Positions 14,401-23,391 are shown, counted from the first letter of the stretch. The stretch: 64,000 bases of DNA from Telmatactis stephensoni (GCA_029948255.1 JALIZF010001413.1:124001-188000); one strand, 5' to 3'. The notes: generated by a model not told the origin, from the letters alone. Numbers and translations are program-made.

Positions 14401-15107
14401 ATTGTTTTGACTTTGGCATTTAAAAGCTCTTTAAAGCATGCTTATTTTTGTATAGTATTATGTGAAATTTAATTCATCATAATTTATTGATACTTTATCT
14501 GCTAATTTCAAGCTTACTTCTTGTGAGTGTAAACTAACTTTGAAAGAAGTACATGTACTGGCAGCTTATGCTTCCTGGTTGAGTCACATTTTAGTTACAC
14601 AACAAAGCTTTGAAAGCATTACATGTAAAAGTATATTTTCTCTGTTTGTGGGTCTTTGTTGTTGGAACACAACCAAGAAACTAAAGCGAAAGTGTTTGAA
14701 TCCACGTACTATACAATTTCGAATAACCGGAAATAAGCAATAAATACAGCCAAATAATTCTTCATTTTTGACCACTAAAATCTGCCTCCAAGTCCATGAG
14801 CGTACAAAAGATTAAACCTTTTTACCTATATTACCACAACATCGTCTGTCTCGATTGTATCTATCGTTTTATCGAATAAAAGTTAGCCGCCATTTTGAGT
14901 ACCCCTCAAAACCAGTGCAATGACAGGCGTGACTATACAAGCGAAATGCATAAAAAGTAGGCTACTTTTATCAGATATTGAATCAACTTATATAAGTAGA
15001 CATTACCTTTTACATATATTGGTACATAATTGTGGTATAAAAGACTTCGGGCTGGCAGAACTAGTGGATGTTAAATAACATACACATTCTTGCCAAGAGG
15101 CCGCCAT
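533..15107 (-). CDS. UBR4: UBR4 (E3 ubiquitin ligase), 5' part, 15 exons
   Basis: N-terminal ~985 codons of UBR4, a ~5,000-residue N-recognin that ubiquitinates N-degron substrates and works in membrane traffic and proteostasis. Exons on the minus strand, 5' to 3': 15007-15107 (start), 14032-14129, 13620-13720, 12405-12634, 11061-11315, 9599-9878, 7602-7780, 5793-6024, 5120-5249, 4182-4333, 3600-3854, 2536-2770, 2059-2279, 1288-~1520, 533-787. Each boundary has AG/GT, and phases join except at the start of exon 14, where an acceptor or a small exon is missing. Diagnostic segments match the family in order: SLPILEPL, SEGPWLLRI, DLNVEHLQLLLFVFHN, IIEGLCKG, DEESLLGRWFE. Exon 1 begins MAASWQE in a good start context (CAAGATGG). 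An acidic Ser/Asp-rich linker lies in exon 9. The UBR-box zinc finger comes later in the family and would lie off the left edge. No stops or frameshifts seen. Confidence 0.93.
960..1160 (+). mobile_element. Retroelement-like 3' tail ending in (CTAT)n
   Basis: AT-rich segment ending TGTGAATAAACGATCTATCTATC. A second copy of the TGTGAATAAACGAT terminus is at 13508-13525. A shared unique end followed by a short tandem tail is the usual form of non-LTR retroelement 3' ends. No ORF is associated. An inverted repeat, GGAGAACTGG..CCAGTTCTCC, occurs at about 985-1022. Confidence 0.45.
1742..1845. repeat. Long hairpin with GCCGAAGGCGAG loop
   Basis: Near-perfect inverted repeat: AGAACGAGAGAGCGTGTTATAT at the left and ATATAACACGCTCTCGAG at the right, with GGATAAAGATCCGAGCCGAAGGCGAGGATC in between forming a second stem. 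One of about nine such structures in the window. Intronic in UBR4. Confidence 0.85.
2417..2494 (+). repeat. (TTG)n microsatellite in UBR4 intron
   Basis: About 26 perfect TTG units in the intron between the exons at 2536 and 2279. Long Leu/Gln-like open frames here are artefacts of the repeat. Confidence 0.97.
3226..3302. repeat. Hairpin with CGCCTTCGGCTCG loop
   Basis: CCGTGTTGTATCGGCTATAC faces GTATATGCCTATACAACACGG around ACTCGCCTTCGGCTCGTGA. Same design as 1742-1845, with a different stem sequence. Confidence 0.85.
3490..3593. mobile_element. Family A MITE, partial copy
   Basis: The segment GTGATTATT, then TTTCCAATTTTTACC, then AGTGCCCCTTTAA matches one end of the family A elements at 5443-5778 and 43931-44249. 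The terminal TTAA at 3590-3593 is 4 bp from the donor GT (3598-3599) of the UBR4 exon at 3600-3854. The other end was not located. Confidence 0.6.
3890..4150 (+). repeat. Degenerate (TTTG)/(CTTG) simple repeat
   Basis: T-rich tract of TTTG and CTTG tetramers with interruptions, in the UBR4 intron between exons at 4182 and 3854. Open frames rich in Leu, Phe and Cys follow from the repeat and are not genes. Confidence 0.85.
5443..5778. mobile_element. TTAA-flanked MITE, family A, copy 1
   Basis: About 330-bp non-autonomous element. Left end TTAA-AGGCCCACTTGG, right end CCAAGTACCCCT-TTAA, so TTAA sits at both borders as a target duplication would. Related copies: 43931-44249, the interrupted 49721-51493, and a partial one ending at 3593. 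No coding capacity seen. The TTAA target is the piggyBac-type signature, but the terminus is not the classic CCC. The right end is 14 bp from a UBR4 splice donor. Confidence 0.8.
6126..7421. mobile_element. CAGGGGTGGAT-ended TIR transposon carrying ORFs
   Basis: Inverted ends: CAGGGGTGGATCCAG on the left, and CCACCCCTG on the right, read in reverse as CAGGGGTGGATTTAG. Both continue into G-rich AGGGGGTG sequence. Ends of this form are typical of hAT-class elements. About 1.3 kb, inside the UBR4 intron between exons 7602-7780 and 5793-6024. No clear 8-bp target duplication was found. It contains the two minus-strand ORFs listed next rather than a recognisable transposase. Confidence 0.6.
6517..6987 (-). 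CDS. Unknown Asn/Cys-containing ORF inside a TIR element
   Basis: 156-residue open frame, not recognised. N-terminal half is Asn/Gly-rich with N-glycosylation sequons (NLS, NGT, NVT). C-terminal half has clustered cysteines (CVKSC, CNCGN, CICNN) and a basic end. Upstream on the same strand, at 7120-7303, lies an open segment beginning MGFVSNNR with one strong hydrophobic stretch (LTLAFGQVSVLILFIGRLLF). Together they resemble a type II membrane protein: short cytoplasmic tail, signal anchor, then a glycosylated stem, as in Golgi enzymes. The splice phase between them could not be made to work, so a joint gene is only a hypothesis. It may be a captured host gene fragment or a chance ORF. Confidence 0.3.
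   Translation of the reverse strand: MSHKNCLFSIHDNLTGVTFKSFLQEDNNNSPRGAKNLSHGTHNLLRETNNFLRGVNNPGNGTQNQFRKTYNGLSSNIRNPKNVTFDKQTIQNAPCVKSCTKAVAGFEDMNIESCNCGNAISDHACICNNEQSIKSTRHFRSTFRGYVTHRIRKIAV
7966..8030 (+). repeat. Outlying copies of the TGCTGTGC minisatellite
   Basis: Three units of the 21-22-bp repeat found at 8358-9420 (TGTGTGCTGTGCTGCACTTAC). They are split from the main array by the hairpin element at about 8040-8357, which suggests that element inserted into an older array. Confidence 0.8.
8040..8357. mobile_element. Hairpin MITE (CCAATCAG family) within a minisatellite
   Basis: Arms at about 8047-8110 and 8140-8205 are near-perfect inverted copies (TGTTGAGTTATAGAAGCAC and its complement) around the loop GAGGCGTAGCCGAG. 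After the hairpin come GCGCGTGCGCGTGC, CCAATCAG (8325-8332) and TTATATCATAG..TTTTATAA. The same order of parts occurs at 32.1-32.4 kb. Non-coding. Confidence 0.7.
8358..9420 (+). repeat. 1-kb minisatellite, unit about 21-22 bp
   Basis: About 50 degenerate units of TGTGCTGTGCTGCACTTACTG with CTATAC and CTATGC variants, in the UBR4 intron between exons 9599-9878 and 7602-7780. Because many units are 21 bp, all three plus-strand frames stay open for about 370 codons with Cys/Leu/Ala-rich translations. These are repeat artefacts. Units decay toward the right end. Confidence 0.95.
10791..11030. mobile_element. AAAAAAGGTTGTCAG-ended MITE
   Basis: Inverted ends: AAAAAAGGTTGTCAGCGC at the left and GCTCTGACAACCTTTTTT at the right, followed inward by AAAGGCATAATAGGCGATAG and its near complement. 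About 240 bp, intronic in UBR4. The end resembles that of the elements at 31292-31576 and 41810. Confidence 0.65.
11879..12316. mobile_element. AGGCCCAAATCAAAC-ended MITE with CAAGT motifs
   Basis: About 440-bp element. Left end AGGCCCAAATCAAACAAG, right end CGTTTGATCTGGGCCT. The interior is dominated by TGCAAGT/ACTTGCA motifs on both strands, giving high self-complementarity. It lies in a UBR4 intron. No coding signal. Confidence 0.75.
12944..13090. mobile_element. AATTGAAGGG-ended MITE, copy 1
   Basis: Inverted ends CAATTGAAGGGTTGCCCGTG and GAGTGCCCCTTCAATT, with GACCTAAGTGACTT and AAGTCACTTAGACC inside. About 147 bp. Related ends occur near 10606 and at 13560-13612. Intronic in UBR4. Confidence 0.75.
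13100..13613. mobile_element. AATTGAAGGG MITE, copy 2, with AT-rich insertion
   Basis: Right end (GTCACTTAGGCCATTTTTATG, then ACCTTCAATTT) matches the MITE at 12944-13090. Left part (AAAATGGCTGAAATGACTTTT) matches the related segment near 10640. The interior at about 13170-13530 ends in TGTGAATAAACGATATAT, like the retroelement-type tail at 1110-1160, and looks like a separate insertion. The right end stops 7 bp from the splice donor of UBR4 exon 13620-13720. Confidence 0.5.
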
Positions 15108-15115
15108 CTTGGCAG
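15090..15115 (-). promoter_or_regulatory. YY1-like motif over the UBR4 start codon
   Basis: The minus strand reads CCAAGATGGCGGCC across the ATG. This is the consensus of YY1 sites (AAGATGGCGGC), which commonly overlap the start region of TATA-less housekeeping genes. A second AAAATGGCGGC lies in the first intron near 14892. No TATA box is evident upstream. Regulatory use is inferred from motif identity alone. Confidence 0.4.
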
Positions 15116-15333
15116 TCTCTGAATGCGCTACCAGTCTTTTTATCCGTGAGACACAGGATACCCAATCGTGAGAAGTCTCATACTGGGCGTTTCTCGATAG
15201 ACCCGATAAAACTTACCAGAAACTCATACTTAACCAATAAAGTTTACGGGTGTTTCAGGCAAAGCTTGCTTTTTTGTTCTCTAAATTTCCCATCATGTTA
15301 AGTTTATATCACTGTACATTGGCACCTTGAAGT

Positions 15334-15620
15334 TTAGAGTTTTAGCATCTCCTAGTATCTTTTAGAGTATCAGTACAGCCCATTGCTTATTATCTTGTTC
15401 TCAAATGAAAGAAAATTGCCCAGCAAAAGTGTGTCGACCGTCCCATTTTATGTTCATAATAATAATGTTCATTAGCTTATCACTGGTATCTCTGAGGGGT
15501 TAAAATTCGTCCAGCCACGCCCTTTTTAATAGACTTCCGGTATAGGGATACAATGTATTTTTGAAAATTTCTGACATACCGATCCTTTTATTGGAGTCCC
15601 CTCCCCTCCCCTCCCGGGAA
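15334..15620 (+). repeat. Dispersed repeat, shared with 49289-49690
   Basis: Segments TTTTAGAGTATCAGTACAGC, GCTTATTATCTTGTTCTCAA, GTGTCGACCGTCCCATTTT and GTCCAGCCACGCCCTTTTTA occur in the same order, about 85% alike, at 49380-49600. The right end reaches TTTATTGGAGTCCC, and the other copy reads TTTACAATGGAGTCCC. Non-coding. Confidence 0.8.
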
Positions 15621-16907
15621 CGGTACCTATTGAACAGTACTTCAAATTGAACAGTACCATGGTAATTTCCCCATAATATATGAGGCAAGTACTGGTTTGC
15701 CAAAATATTGTAGATTAAACCTTTTGGCATCTGCGATGTACTGGATTTCCTTTTACATTTAAACTGATATAGTCATAATATCGGTCCTAGTTGTGTTAAA
15801 ACTGAATGAAGTTTATAAGTTGAAGATAACTTGCGTTTTTTTGTTTGTTTGTTTGGCCTCAGGGGGTACGTACAATCCTTGCCAAAATTAGTTGGCACGA
15901 TGTGAATTCAACGGATGTTTCTACAATTGTACACTTTGTGGCCGTGTACGTACTATTGGACCCCCCTCCCCCTGGTACAATGTTGCTGCTAGATAAAGGT
16001 ATTTCGAACTAATTGCCGAGTGGTAGGTGTTGGGATTTTCACATTGTAAAGGGGGCCCGGGGGAAGCCAATCTCATCACCATCTACTTTTCGCGCGCATC
16101 ACGACAAAATCGTGCCAACAATTCTGGCAATGATTGTAGGTACGGTAGAGCAGATTTCATATGAGTGTGAAACGGACCGCGCCGTGCCGTGACCGTGTCA
16201 GTGCCCTGATGTCTATAAAAACATTTGAAATTCCCGCTGTAACCGTGCCGTGACCGTGCGGTGTCGTTTAATTTTCCCAGTCATACGAAATCTACTCTAT
16301 TTGGTGTTTAATTCTTGTGCCACTATATGCATGGGGTATTTATTAACATTTTTTCGAATGCCCCACTAATCCCCACCCTGTCTCCTGTTGGGGGTGAGAG
16401 GTTACTTTGACTAGTGCATAAGCACGAAGAACAGGAACTCAAAAGCAACACTGTTTTAAAACCATCTTTATTTAACAACGAAAACGATTTAGCATGAACA
16501 AACTTATAAGTTAACATGAACTGTAAATAACTGAGCAATGTCGATTGATTTGTTGTGTTTGCATATGCATTAGTGAGCGATTCATTTACTATCTATAGAC
16601 CAACGAGTCTCAAAAGGGAGATATTGAGCAAAATCGTGTCTGCATCCAGTACATCTCCGTTTTCAAGGGCATTTAAGTACATTTTCAGGACATTTTGTCT
16701 TCCTTGACTGAACTGTCAATGACTGAGCACACAACGACGCCGAAAATCTCACGAAAGAACGAAAACTTACTCAAGGGAATTTTAGTGAGTAAATACCGAT
16801 ACAGCAGAACCCCACTTTCGTCAACTTCAAATCATCTCGAAAAAGAACCGATTTCTCCGTAATATGATTAACACTGAATAGAACAGCATTTTTGTGCTCC
16901 TTTCAGT

Positions 16908-17089
16908 ACGGTGGCCCACAGGGGCAAAACACAATGCAAAATTGCTTTGAAAACACAATAAAGTTTCGTGGAACACAACAATCTTTCACTGAACACAACA
17001 AAGTTTCTTGGAACACAACAATTTTTCACAGAACACAACAAGACCCAACAATGTTTTACAGTACACAAGTCTTTCACAAGCAACTAATT
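16908..17089 (+). repeat. ACACAACAAAGTTTC repeat, plus-oriented copy
   Basis: Begins ACGGTGGCCCACAGGGGC, then AAAACACAATGCAAAATT, then irregular units of GGAACACAACAAAGTTTC, ending TCTTTCACAAGCAACTA. The inverse copy is at 20874-21073. Internal units of about 30 bp make it a short minisatellite with unique ends. Confidence 0.8.
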
Positions 17090-17239
17090 AGTTAATGAGG
17101 ATGAGAAATTTCTTTCAGCTAGATTTTTATATTAATGTCGTTTTGGTTGAACATTTTTCAGGTCCGTGGACATAGTGGACGAACAACACTGCTATTTGTA
17201 TTAGTCTCATTATGTTCTATATTGTATATAAATGGTAAG

Positions 17240-17659
17240 TTAATCAAACGTTTAATAACGCCGCTTGCTAAAGAAATAATGCAGCAGTTATAATACATGG
17301 TACTCGGATTTCAACCTTCTCCATTCAGAGATCGAAAAGGGTAAAATTCGAACTATGTTCCTATCTAGGCTGTCACGAAAACGAAAACCACGTTTTATGT
17401 CGGATCTTTAACAATGTAAATCAGAAAACCGTTTTATCTATCAAACATTTAATAGCGCTGCTTGCTAAAAATAATGCATCATTTAGAATACATTGTGTCA
17501 TATTTCGACCTTCTCCATCCAGTCCATCCAGAGAAGAAGGTTAAGATCCAGACTATGGATCATGTCTAGGCTGTCAAGGAAACGATAGGTGTCAGTAGAC
17601 AAGCACAAGGAAAAAGCATACGGACTTTAAAGACGTTTATCAGAAAACTGTTTTTATCT
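17240..17659 (+). repeat. Diverged tandem duplication, period about 205-215 bp
   Basis: First unit starts ATCAAACGTTTAATAACGCC and second starts ATCAAACATTTAATAGCGCT near 17440. Both contain CGACCTTCTCCATCCA-type and CTAGGCTGTCA segments and end CAGAAAAC.GTTTT.ATCTAT. Roughly 75-80% alike by eye. Non-coding. Confidence 0.75.
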
Positions 17660-18079
17660 ATGATTATAAGTGTTTCATTTTGAACTCTGGCCCTGCCCAC
17701 AAAAGACGTATGCTTACTTGAGTAAAAGAACGAAACATTCGTCGAAATTTATCCGAATTTTCGTTACTGAAGCTCCGCGCCATCTGGAATGTGTGCATTA
17801 GCTCTGGAAATGGTAGCCACTAAGATTTGAAATACCAAAATCCAACTCATAACAATTTAAGTAGTCCAAGGTTATTGCAATGTTGCGCGCAACAGAACGT
17901 GTGTTAACCCCTGCAACAGGCGCGCGCAATGCCCCAGAAAAAGCTCAGTTGTACTTCTGTAGCTGTTGCGCAAAACATTGCGCGATCTGTTGCAAGGTTG
18001 GTATGGCTTCAGAAAAAGAACTCGTTTCTATTCTCTAAGTGTTGCGCGCACCTGTTGCAGGGTCGGACACACGCACGAT

Positions 18080-18160
18080 GATAATAATAATAATAATAAT
18101 TTAGATTTCTGAAGCGCCTTATACCAGGCTCTAAGGCGCTTTACATATTACAAAAAAATT
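18080..18160 (-). mobile_element. LINE-type 3' tail fragment
   Basis: (ATA)n followed by TTTAGATTTCTGAAGCGCCT and CTAAGGCGCTTTACATATTA. On the minus strand this is GTAAAGCGCCTTAGAGCCTG followed by GGCGCTTCAGAAATCTAAAT and an (ATT)n tail, the usual form of CR1/L2-like retrotransposon 3' ends. Only the tail is present. Confidence 0.55.
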
Positions 18161-20169
18161 ACTCGATCTGTCAATCGATCTGTCGATGCATGCTGTGTAC
18201 AATGTTACAAGCTACAGGGAAAATAACATCTTGTGTTCTGGGTTTCTACAAATTAAGCAACAAGCCCCATTAACAATAGCCCCAGCGCAGGTCGCATGAG
18301 AAAGTCAGAGGGGTAGTGAAGGGTTCTAGTTCTTTCCCGCACCCACCCCACCCCCTTCCCCGCCCCAAGATTGATATGGGATATTAAAATAGGTACCGAT
18401 TATGATAAAAAAACAGCTCTGGATATCAGTTACGTTCTTCAGTTTTCGAAATTAGTTCCCGTTCCCTAACCACACTAGCATCAAAAATAATGAATTAATC
18501 CAGGAGAGTATTGTAATCAGGTGACCGACACACACCCTTATAAAAACCTTGACGTGTTGTCCCCCATTCGATTTCTTTTTAGAACACGATTCGAACGAAT
18601 TCACCGCGCGATGGAAACAAATGAATGTAAATATTCAAAATTGACGAGCGCGCGTAAGTTAGCCTGTGGTTTAAAAATAGCACAAATGCGGTGAAATTAA
18701 ACATGTCAAATCACGTGACGTGCGTGTCTGGTGCTTACGTACTCTGGTTTTTACAATCGTGTAATTTTAGTTATCTTGACTATGTATAGGATAGTTCGTC
18801 AGGCAGAGCAGTGAATCACTTGAAAGATTTCATCATGTAATGAAAGCACTATGAAAGATTTAAAAGGTTTACTTTTTTGTGTTATTAAGTTTCTAGGTAG
18901 AAATGACATTTCCCAATATTTTGAATACGACAATATAAAAACTTGCGCGAGTTTGGCATTCTGCATTACGAGATTCTTTGTAGAGTTTTCGGGGATACAT
19001 TTTGACGAGATCAGTTATATAATATAATTTCTCGTCTACTTACACAATTAAACTCAAATCGACCATGTATGACTAACAAATTTGGTGTTAATACTGAAGA
19101 ACAAACGCGTACATGTAAACAACTACGAGCTTTGTTTTAAAACGATGAGCTAAAAGTATCAATCCAAATTTTAAATCACCTTAACTTATAAAAGAACTTA
19201 TACCTTTGCTGATGTCTTAATCTGATTACGCTCTAGGGATATTTCTGAAATAAGAAACGTGGATTCCAACTGAACATCTTCAGTGAGGCCGATCATTTCA
19301 CTTTGGAACGGAAATAAAAATCCATAAGTAATAGCGTACGTAACGGCTTGAAGCTTGCTGTACTTAAAATAATCCTGGAAATTTATTGATCCCTCTTCAA
19401 TCGACTAGATTTTGATTGGTTCTTCTATCTCCCTAGGGAATTGGGGCAAATCGATGGAGTAAAACAATGCAGACAAGCTCGATGTTCCTGAAAACTTATT
19501 CTTTTATTTTCTCTTTCTATTTATTTACAAAACAGCTATTTTTTTGATATCTGGACTCTGATTGGTTCATTTCTTTCCCTGGGGAGTATTAGCATTACAA
19601 TGAAACTTCGCCGAATAGACTACCCCAATTAGTCATTAAATTTATTAAGTGTCTAGGTAGCGCAGCGGTCTAAGGTGATATCTAAAGGTATGGATTAGGG
19701 TCCGGATATCGTCTCCCTCCCTGGCCTTCGGGCTAAGATAACTGTAATATGTAGCCACGGGATAGCGTGGATGGGGCCGAAATCTTCATCCGTAACGTAA
19801 GTCGATTCGATGTCTCAGCTTCCTTGAATGTCTCGGGAGAATCGTCCCAAAATTTCTTTTTCTTTTTTTTTTCTTTTTACAGTTATTCATTCAGTCTGTT
19901 ATTTTATTTCCGGGGGGTGCTCTTTAAGGGGTTACAGGTTCGATCCTCGTCGACGCCGGATTCTTTCCTGACTTCTTTTTTCTTCATTTTTTCCGTTTCT
20001 TTCCCAAGCTTTAAGTTAAAATTACATCTTTTTGAACTTGTTTTTAAATGTTTGGTGTTTTTGATATTTTTTCTGATAAATTTCATTTTCATTTTTTAGT
20101 TTTAATTATAATTATTCATATATCTTACTACATTGTTTCTGTGGGTTGCACGACATAACACGACATAAT

Positions 20170-20552
20170 GCCTGGTTCACACTAACGACGCAAGAAGACG
20201 TAAGACAACACAAGACGACGTAAGACAACGGAAAACCACGCAAGACCACGCACGATGACTCAACACAACGCATGCAAGACGACGCAAGACAACGCAAGAC
20301 GACGCAAGACAACGCAAGACAACGCAATATAACGAAAGACGACGCAAGACGAAGCAAGATAACGCAAGACGACGAAAGACGACGAAAGACAACGAAAGAC
20401 GACGCAATACGTACTATACGACGCAAGCCCGCGCAAGATCAAGAAAAATAAAACCTTCCGTTCTTTTGCGCTAGCGTTTATGCTTGCGTCGCTACTTTTA
20501 CAAGTGAAAACACGAGCTTGGCGTTGTCTTGCTTTGGTAGTGAAAACCAGGC
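20170..20552. mobile_element. MITE containing a 10-bp ACGACGCAAG satellite
   Basis: Ends GCCTGGTTCACACTA and TAGTGAAAACCAGGC are inverted. Inside, 20185-20425 is a tandem array of the decamer ACGACGCAAG with AACGCAAGAC and AACGAAAGAC variants. Minus-strand frames rich in Ser/Val/Leu/Cys come from this array and are not genes. Confidence 0.8.
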
Positions 20553-20873
20553 TATCGTTTTCACTGTTCTCCGATTGTGCTGTATGTGCCACCTGATCGA
20601 CGTACACCAGAACGTTCCATTTGAACACGCAAATAGGGGTGAGGGGAGGAGAGGGACGAGGGAAAGAGGTAACAATCTATCCCTGAGTTCCGAGACTTAA
20701 ATAAGCATTGATGTTTATTTTTGAACTCAATATTTGCCATGATGTTTGAAAAAATCAGTCATGTTGAGAGCATTTCTAACAGTGTATATTTGGCTTTCAA
20801 CCTGGAAATGACCGTTACTAGACATAATCCACAGATAATCAGACTGGGAAGCTTATGGCAGCTGTGCTTGTGA

Positions 20874-21073
20874 AAGAATGTTGCCCCGCGAAAGATTTTA
20901 GTTGCTTGTGAAAGACATGTGTACTGTGAAACTTTGTTGTGTTCTGTGAGACATTGTTGTGTTCCACGAAACTTTGTTGTGTTAGTGAAAGATTGTTATG
21001 TTCCACGAATTAAACTTTGTTGTATTTTCAAAGGAATTTTGCATTGTGTTTTGCAGCTGTGGGCCACCGTAGT
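20874..21073 (-). repeat. ACACAACAAAGTTTC repeat, inverted copy
   Basis: Reverse complement of the repeat at 16908-17089, ending TTTTGCAGCTGTGGGCCACC-GT. The two copies face each other 4 kb apart. Both flanks read TTCAG next to the outer TAC..GTA ends, so a single large TIR element cannot be ruled out. Confidence 0.8.
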
Positions 21074-21294
21074 TCAGTAATACAGCATCAAGGCTTAGGC
21101 CTAGCCATAGCTGCACGCACGAAGTGACAAAAGTAACCTGGTAGAAAACGTTTGTAACCAAACTTTCGCGAATGCTGAGTAGTATATTATGCCCCCAACT
21201 TTGAGAAAGGTGACATTTTTATCAGCAGATCTAGATAAAGCATCTTGTTGTTGTTCGTAAATATTTCTAACAAGCTTTGTATATAGGTTAAAAA

Positions 21295-21390
21295 CCAAGT
21301 GCGAGGGTTTGCATTGAAATTCAAGACCGAGGGCCGAAAGCCCGAGGTCTTGAATTTCATTGGAAGACCGAGCACGTGGTTTTTAAGTTG
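21295..21390. repeat. Hairpin with GAGGGCCGAAAGCCCGAGG loop
   Basis: AAAAACCAAGTGCGAGGGTT, then TGAAATTCAAGACCGAGGGCC, faces its complement at 21340-21388 (CCCGAGGTCTTGAATTTCA, CACGTGGTTTTTAA). A partial copy (GATTTGCATTGAAATTCAAG) lies at 41570. Confidence 0.85.
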
Positions 21391-21472
21391 TTTAAAAACT
21401 AACCAAACCCTATTTTTATTGTTTCAATAAAAAATTCTGAAAATAAGAACTCAAATCATCGGATTTGAGTTA

Positions 21473-21617
21473 TAGAGTACAAACACTAAAAGTGTGCAAT
21501 ACTTTGCCCTATTTAGTACTAAATAGCACTAATTAAACAATAGAAAGCAAAAGAATTTGCATAATTTAGCACTATTTAGTACTATTTATGTTGCACACTT
21601 TTAGTGTTTGTACTCTA
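21473..21617. mobile_element. 145-bp MITE with perfect 27-bp inverted ends
   Basis: Both ends read TAGAGTACAAACACTAAAAG then TGTGCAA inward, without a mismatch. The interior is (TTTAGTACTAAATAG)-like and also partly palindromic. Related interior sequence at 39520-39720. The perfect ends suggest a young insertion. Target is TA or an adjacent dinucleotide. Confidence 0.85.
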
Positions 21618-21796
21618 GTATCAAATCCGAGTTATATCGAGTAATTTATATTTGCATGAAATTAACGTCGAACAATAGCTAAAATACAATACAATACAAT
21701 ACGTTTATTAGTAATTCCCAGAGGGGATTTTGAATAATAATTTACAAAATGTGTGTTGAGATAAAGCTTCTTAAAATTCCATTATGGTCAACGATT

Positions 21797-21880
21797 TACC
21801 GGATAGCATAGTGGTAAGTGAATGGACTTAAGATTCAACGGGTTGAGGGTTCGAGGCTCGGTAGGGTCGATGCGTAAGAT
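21797..21880 (+). mobile_element. tRNA-like SINE head (candidate)
   Basis: GGATAGCATAGTGGTAAGTG fits a tRNA A box (TAGCATAGTGG), and GGGTTCGAGGCTCGG, about 40 bp on, fits a B box (GGTTCGAGGCT). A T run follows at 21893. Acceptor and T stems do not pair well, so it is a tRNA-derived repeat rather than a working tRNA gene. Confidence 0.45.
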
Positions 21881-22790
21881 ATCATTTGCGATTTTTTTAA
21901 GATCAGAATAGTCAATTCCTTAAATTTTAAGACTTTTTGACTTCTAGTGTGTGTCTAAAATCTCAGATGCAGTACATTGAAGGTAAAACTTCTCAAATGT
22001 GTGTAATGTGTGTATGGCATGACTAGTAACTTGGTAAACCTGATGCAGGTCTTGAATTCAAAATTCAAAACCTGTCCCGGGTCCTTCCCCCGAAATTCAA
22101 AACCTACATCAAACAATGGAAATAGGGTGTGATTAGTTTATAAACTGTAGATAGACAACATTTTGACACAAGTTTTGAGAAATAATGCTAACTCATGAAA
22201 ATGCAGCTCTTATAGTTTTGGTGTTTGAAAAAGCAGCTTTGGCGTTTTTCTGTCAAGCCGACGAGAGCGCGAAAGAAGTGTAGACGGCTCGCGCTCGCGA
22301 CACTTTTTGAGTGCTATTGGCACTTCCTAAGTGCTTTATTAAGTGAGCACAAAAAAGCTATTCTATTCGTCGAAATAACGGAGGCTAAAATGCTTTCATT
22401 AGTTCTAAAAGTTTTTAGAGATGTTTGAATCGTTCAATTCTCTCACTGAACCATATAGACTAACATGGAGTTCAAATCGTTGACTTTTTGGCTTGTAATA
22501 AGCGGTAGCCATCTAAACTGATTACCATAAAAATAGAAAGAGATAAAGGTGAGACCGGCTGCTACAGGAAAGAAAGAAAATAGTAATTTTTCAGAAAAGC
22601 AATTATTGCAGGTTGGAAAAGACTAAATACAAAATAATCTCGAATTCTGCCTCATGACATGACTCCCCCCTTTCAGTGCACTCTTCCTCGAAATTACCAA
22701 GAAAGAGTCACGCTGCAATACCTTGTGAAGCTTGTCTCGTAACGAATTTCGAAGCAAGAGTAGTAGGGATGGAATTAGCCTTTTTTTTTT

Positions 22791-23310
22791 TTAGGCGGAT
22801 ACAGGCGGACATCGATGAATTTAGGCGGATACAGGCGGATATCAATGAATTTAGGCGGATACAGGTGGATATCAATGAATTTAGGTGGATTCCGGCGGAT
22901 AACAATGAATTTAGGCGGATACAGGCGAATATCAATGAATTTAGGCGGATACAGGTGGATATCAATGAATTTAGACGGATTCCGGCGAATATCAATGAAT
23001 TTAAGTGGATACAGGCGGATATCAATGAATTTAGGCGGATACAGGTGGATATCAATGAATTTAGGTGGATTCCGGCGGATAACAATGAATTTAGGCGGAT
23101 ACAGGCGAATATCAATGAATTTAGGCGGATACAGGTGGATATCAATGAATTTAGACGGATTCCGGCGAATATCAATGAATTCAAGTGGATACAGGTGGAT
23201 ATCAATGAATTTAGAGGGATTTAGGAGGATTCAGAAGAATATCAATGAATTCAGATGGATTCAGGAGGATTGAGACGGATACCAATGCAATGATTCAGAT
23301 GGATTCAGGA
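22791..23310 (+). repeat. Left TIR minisatellite, 30-bp unit, 180-bp higher order
   Basis: About 16 units of TTTAGGCGGATACAGGCGGA plus TATCAATGAA, with variants at fixed places. Positions 22861-22980 are repeated exactly at 23041-23160, a 180-bp higher-order period. Because the unit is a multiple of three, several frames stay open on both strands (NEFRRIQ-type translations), without coding evidence. The inverse array lies at 30960-31116. Confidence 0.95.
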
Positions 23311-23391
23311 GGATTCAAGTGATATAAGAACAGCTAAGAAACACCTGACAACGGAATACTGACAACTGAATATTCTACAAAGAAAGACATA

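Larger units (their letters stand above)
15107..22761. other. Gene-free interval between UBR4 and the Polinton relic
   Basis: No exon set with consistent phase was found. Contents: a dispersed repeat at 15334-15620 related to 49289-49690, an inverted pair of ACGGTGGCCCACA repeats at 16908-17089 and 20874-21073, a tandem duplication at 17240-17659, a GTTGCGCGCAAC-rich palindromic segment at 17875-18070, a LINE-like tail at 18080-18160, a 10-bp satellite element at 20170-20552, and the repeats listed below. The UBR4 promoter should lie just above 15107. Confidence 0.6.

Noticed and set aside
19204..19404. Possible UBR4 5' exon (acceptor CTAG, donor AAG/GTATAAG, 67 open codons)
   Set aside because: It ends in phase 0, whereas exon 14032-14129 needs two carried bases; the exon at 15007-15107 supplies a start codon, the right phase and a better family match.
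19655..19780. tRNA gene candidate (GGTAGCGCAGCGGTCTAAGG)
   Set aside because: The A box is good but the only B-box-like sequence is about 280 bp away; no cloverleaf can be drawn. At most a SINE remnant.
20112..20628. Minus-strand Ser/Val/Cys/Leu ORFs of 76-122 codons
   Set aside because: Translation of the ACGACGCAAG decamer array.
22676..23273. ORFs of 150-180 codons on both strands, and a CRISPR-like look of regular 30-bp units
   Set aside because: Period-30 minisatellite in the Polinton terminal repeat. There are no unique spacers between repeats, so it is not a CRISPR array, and the frames are artefacts.
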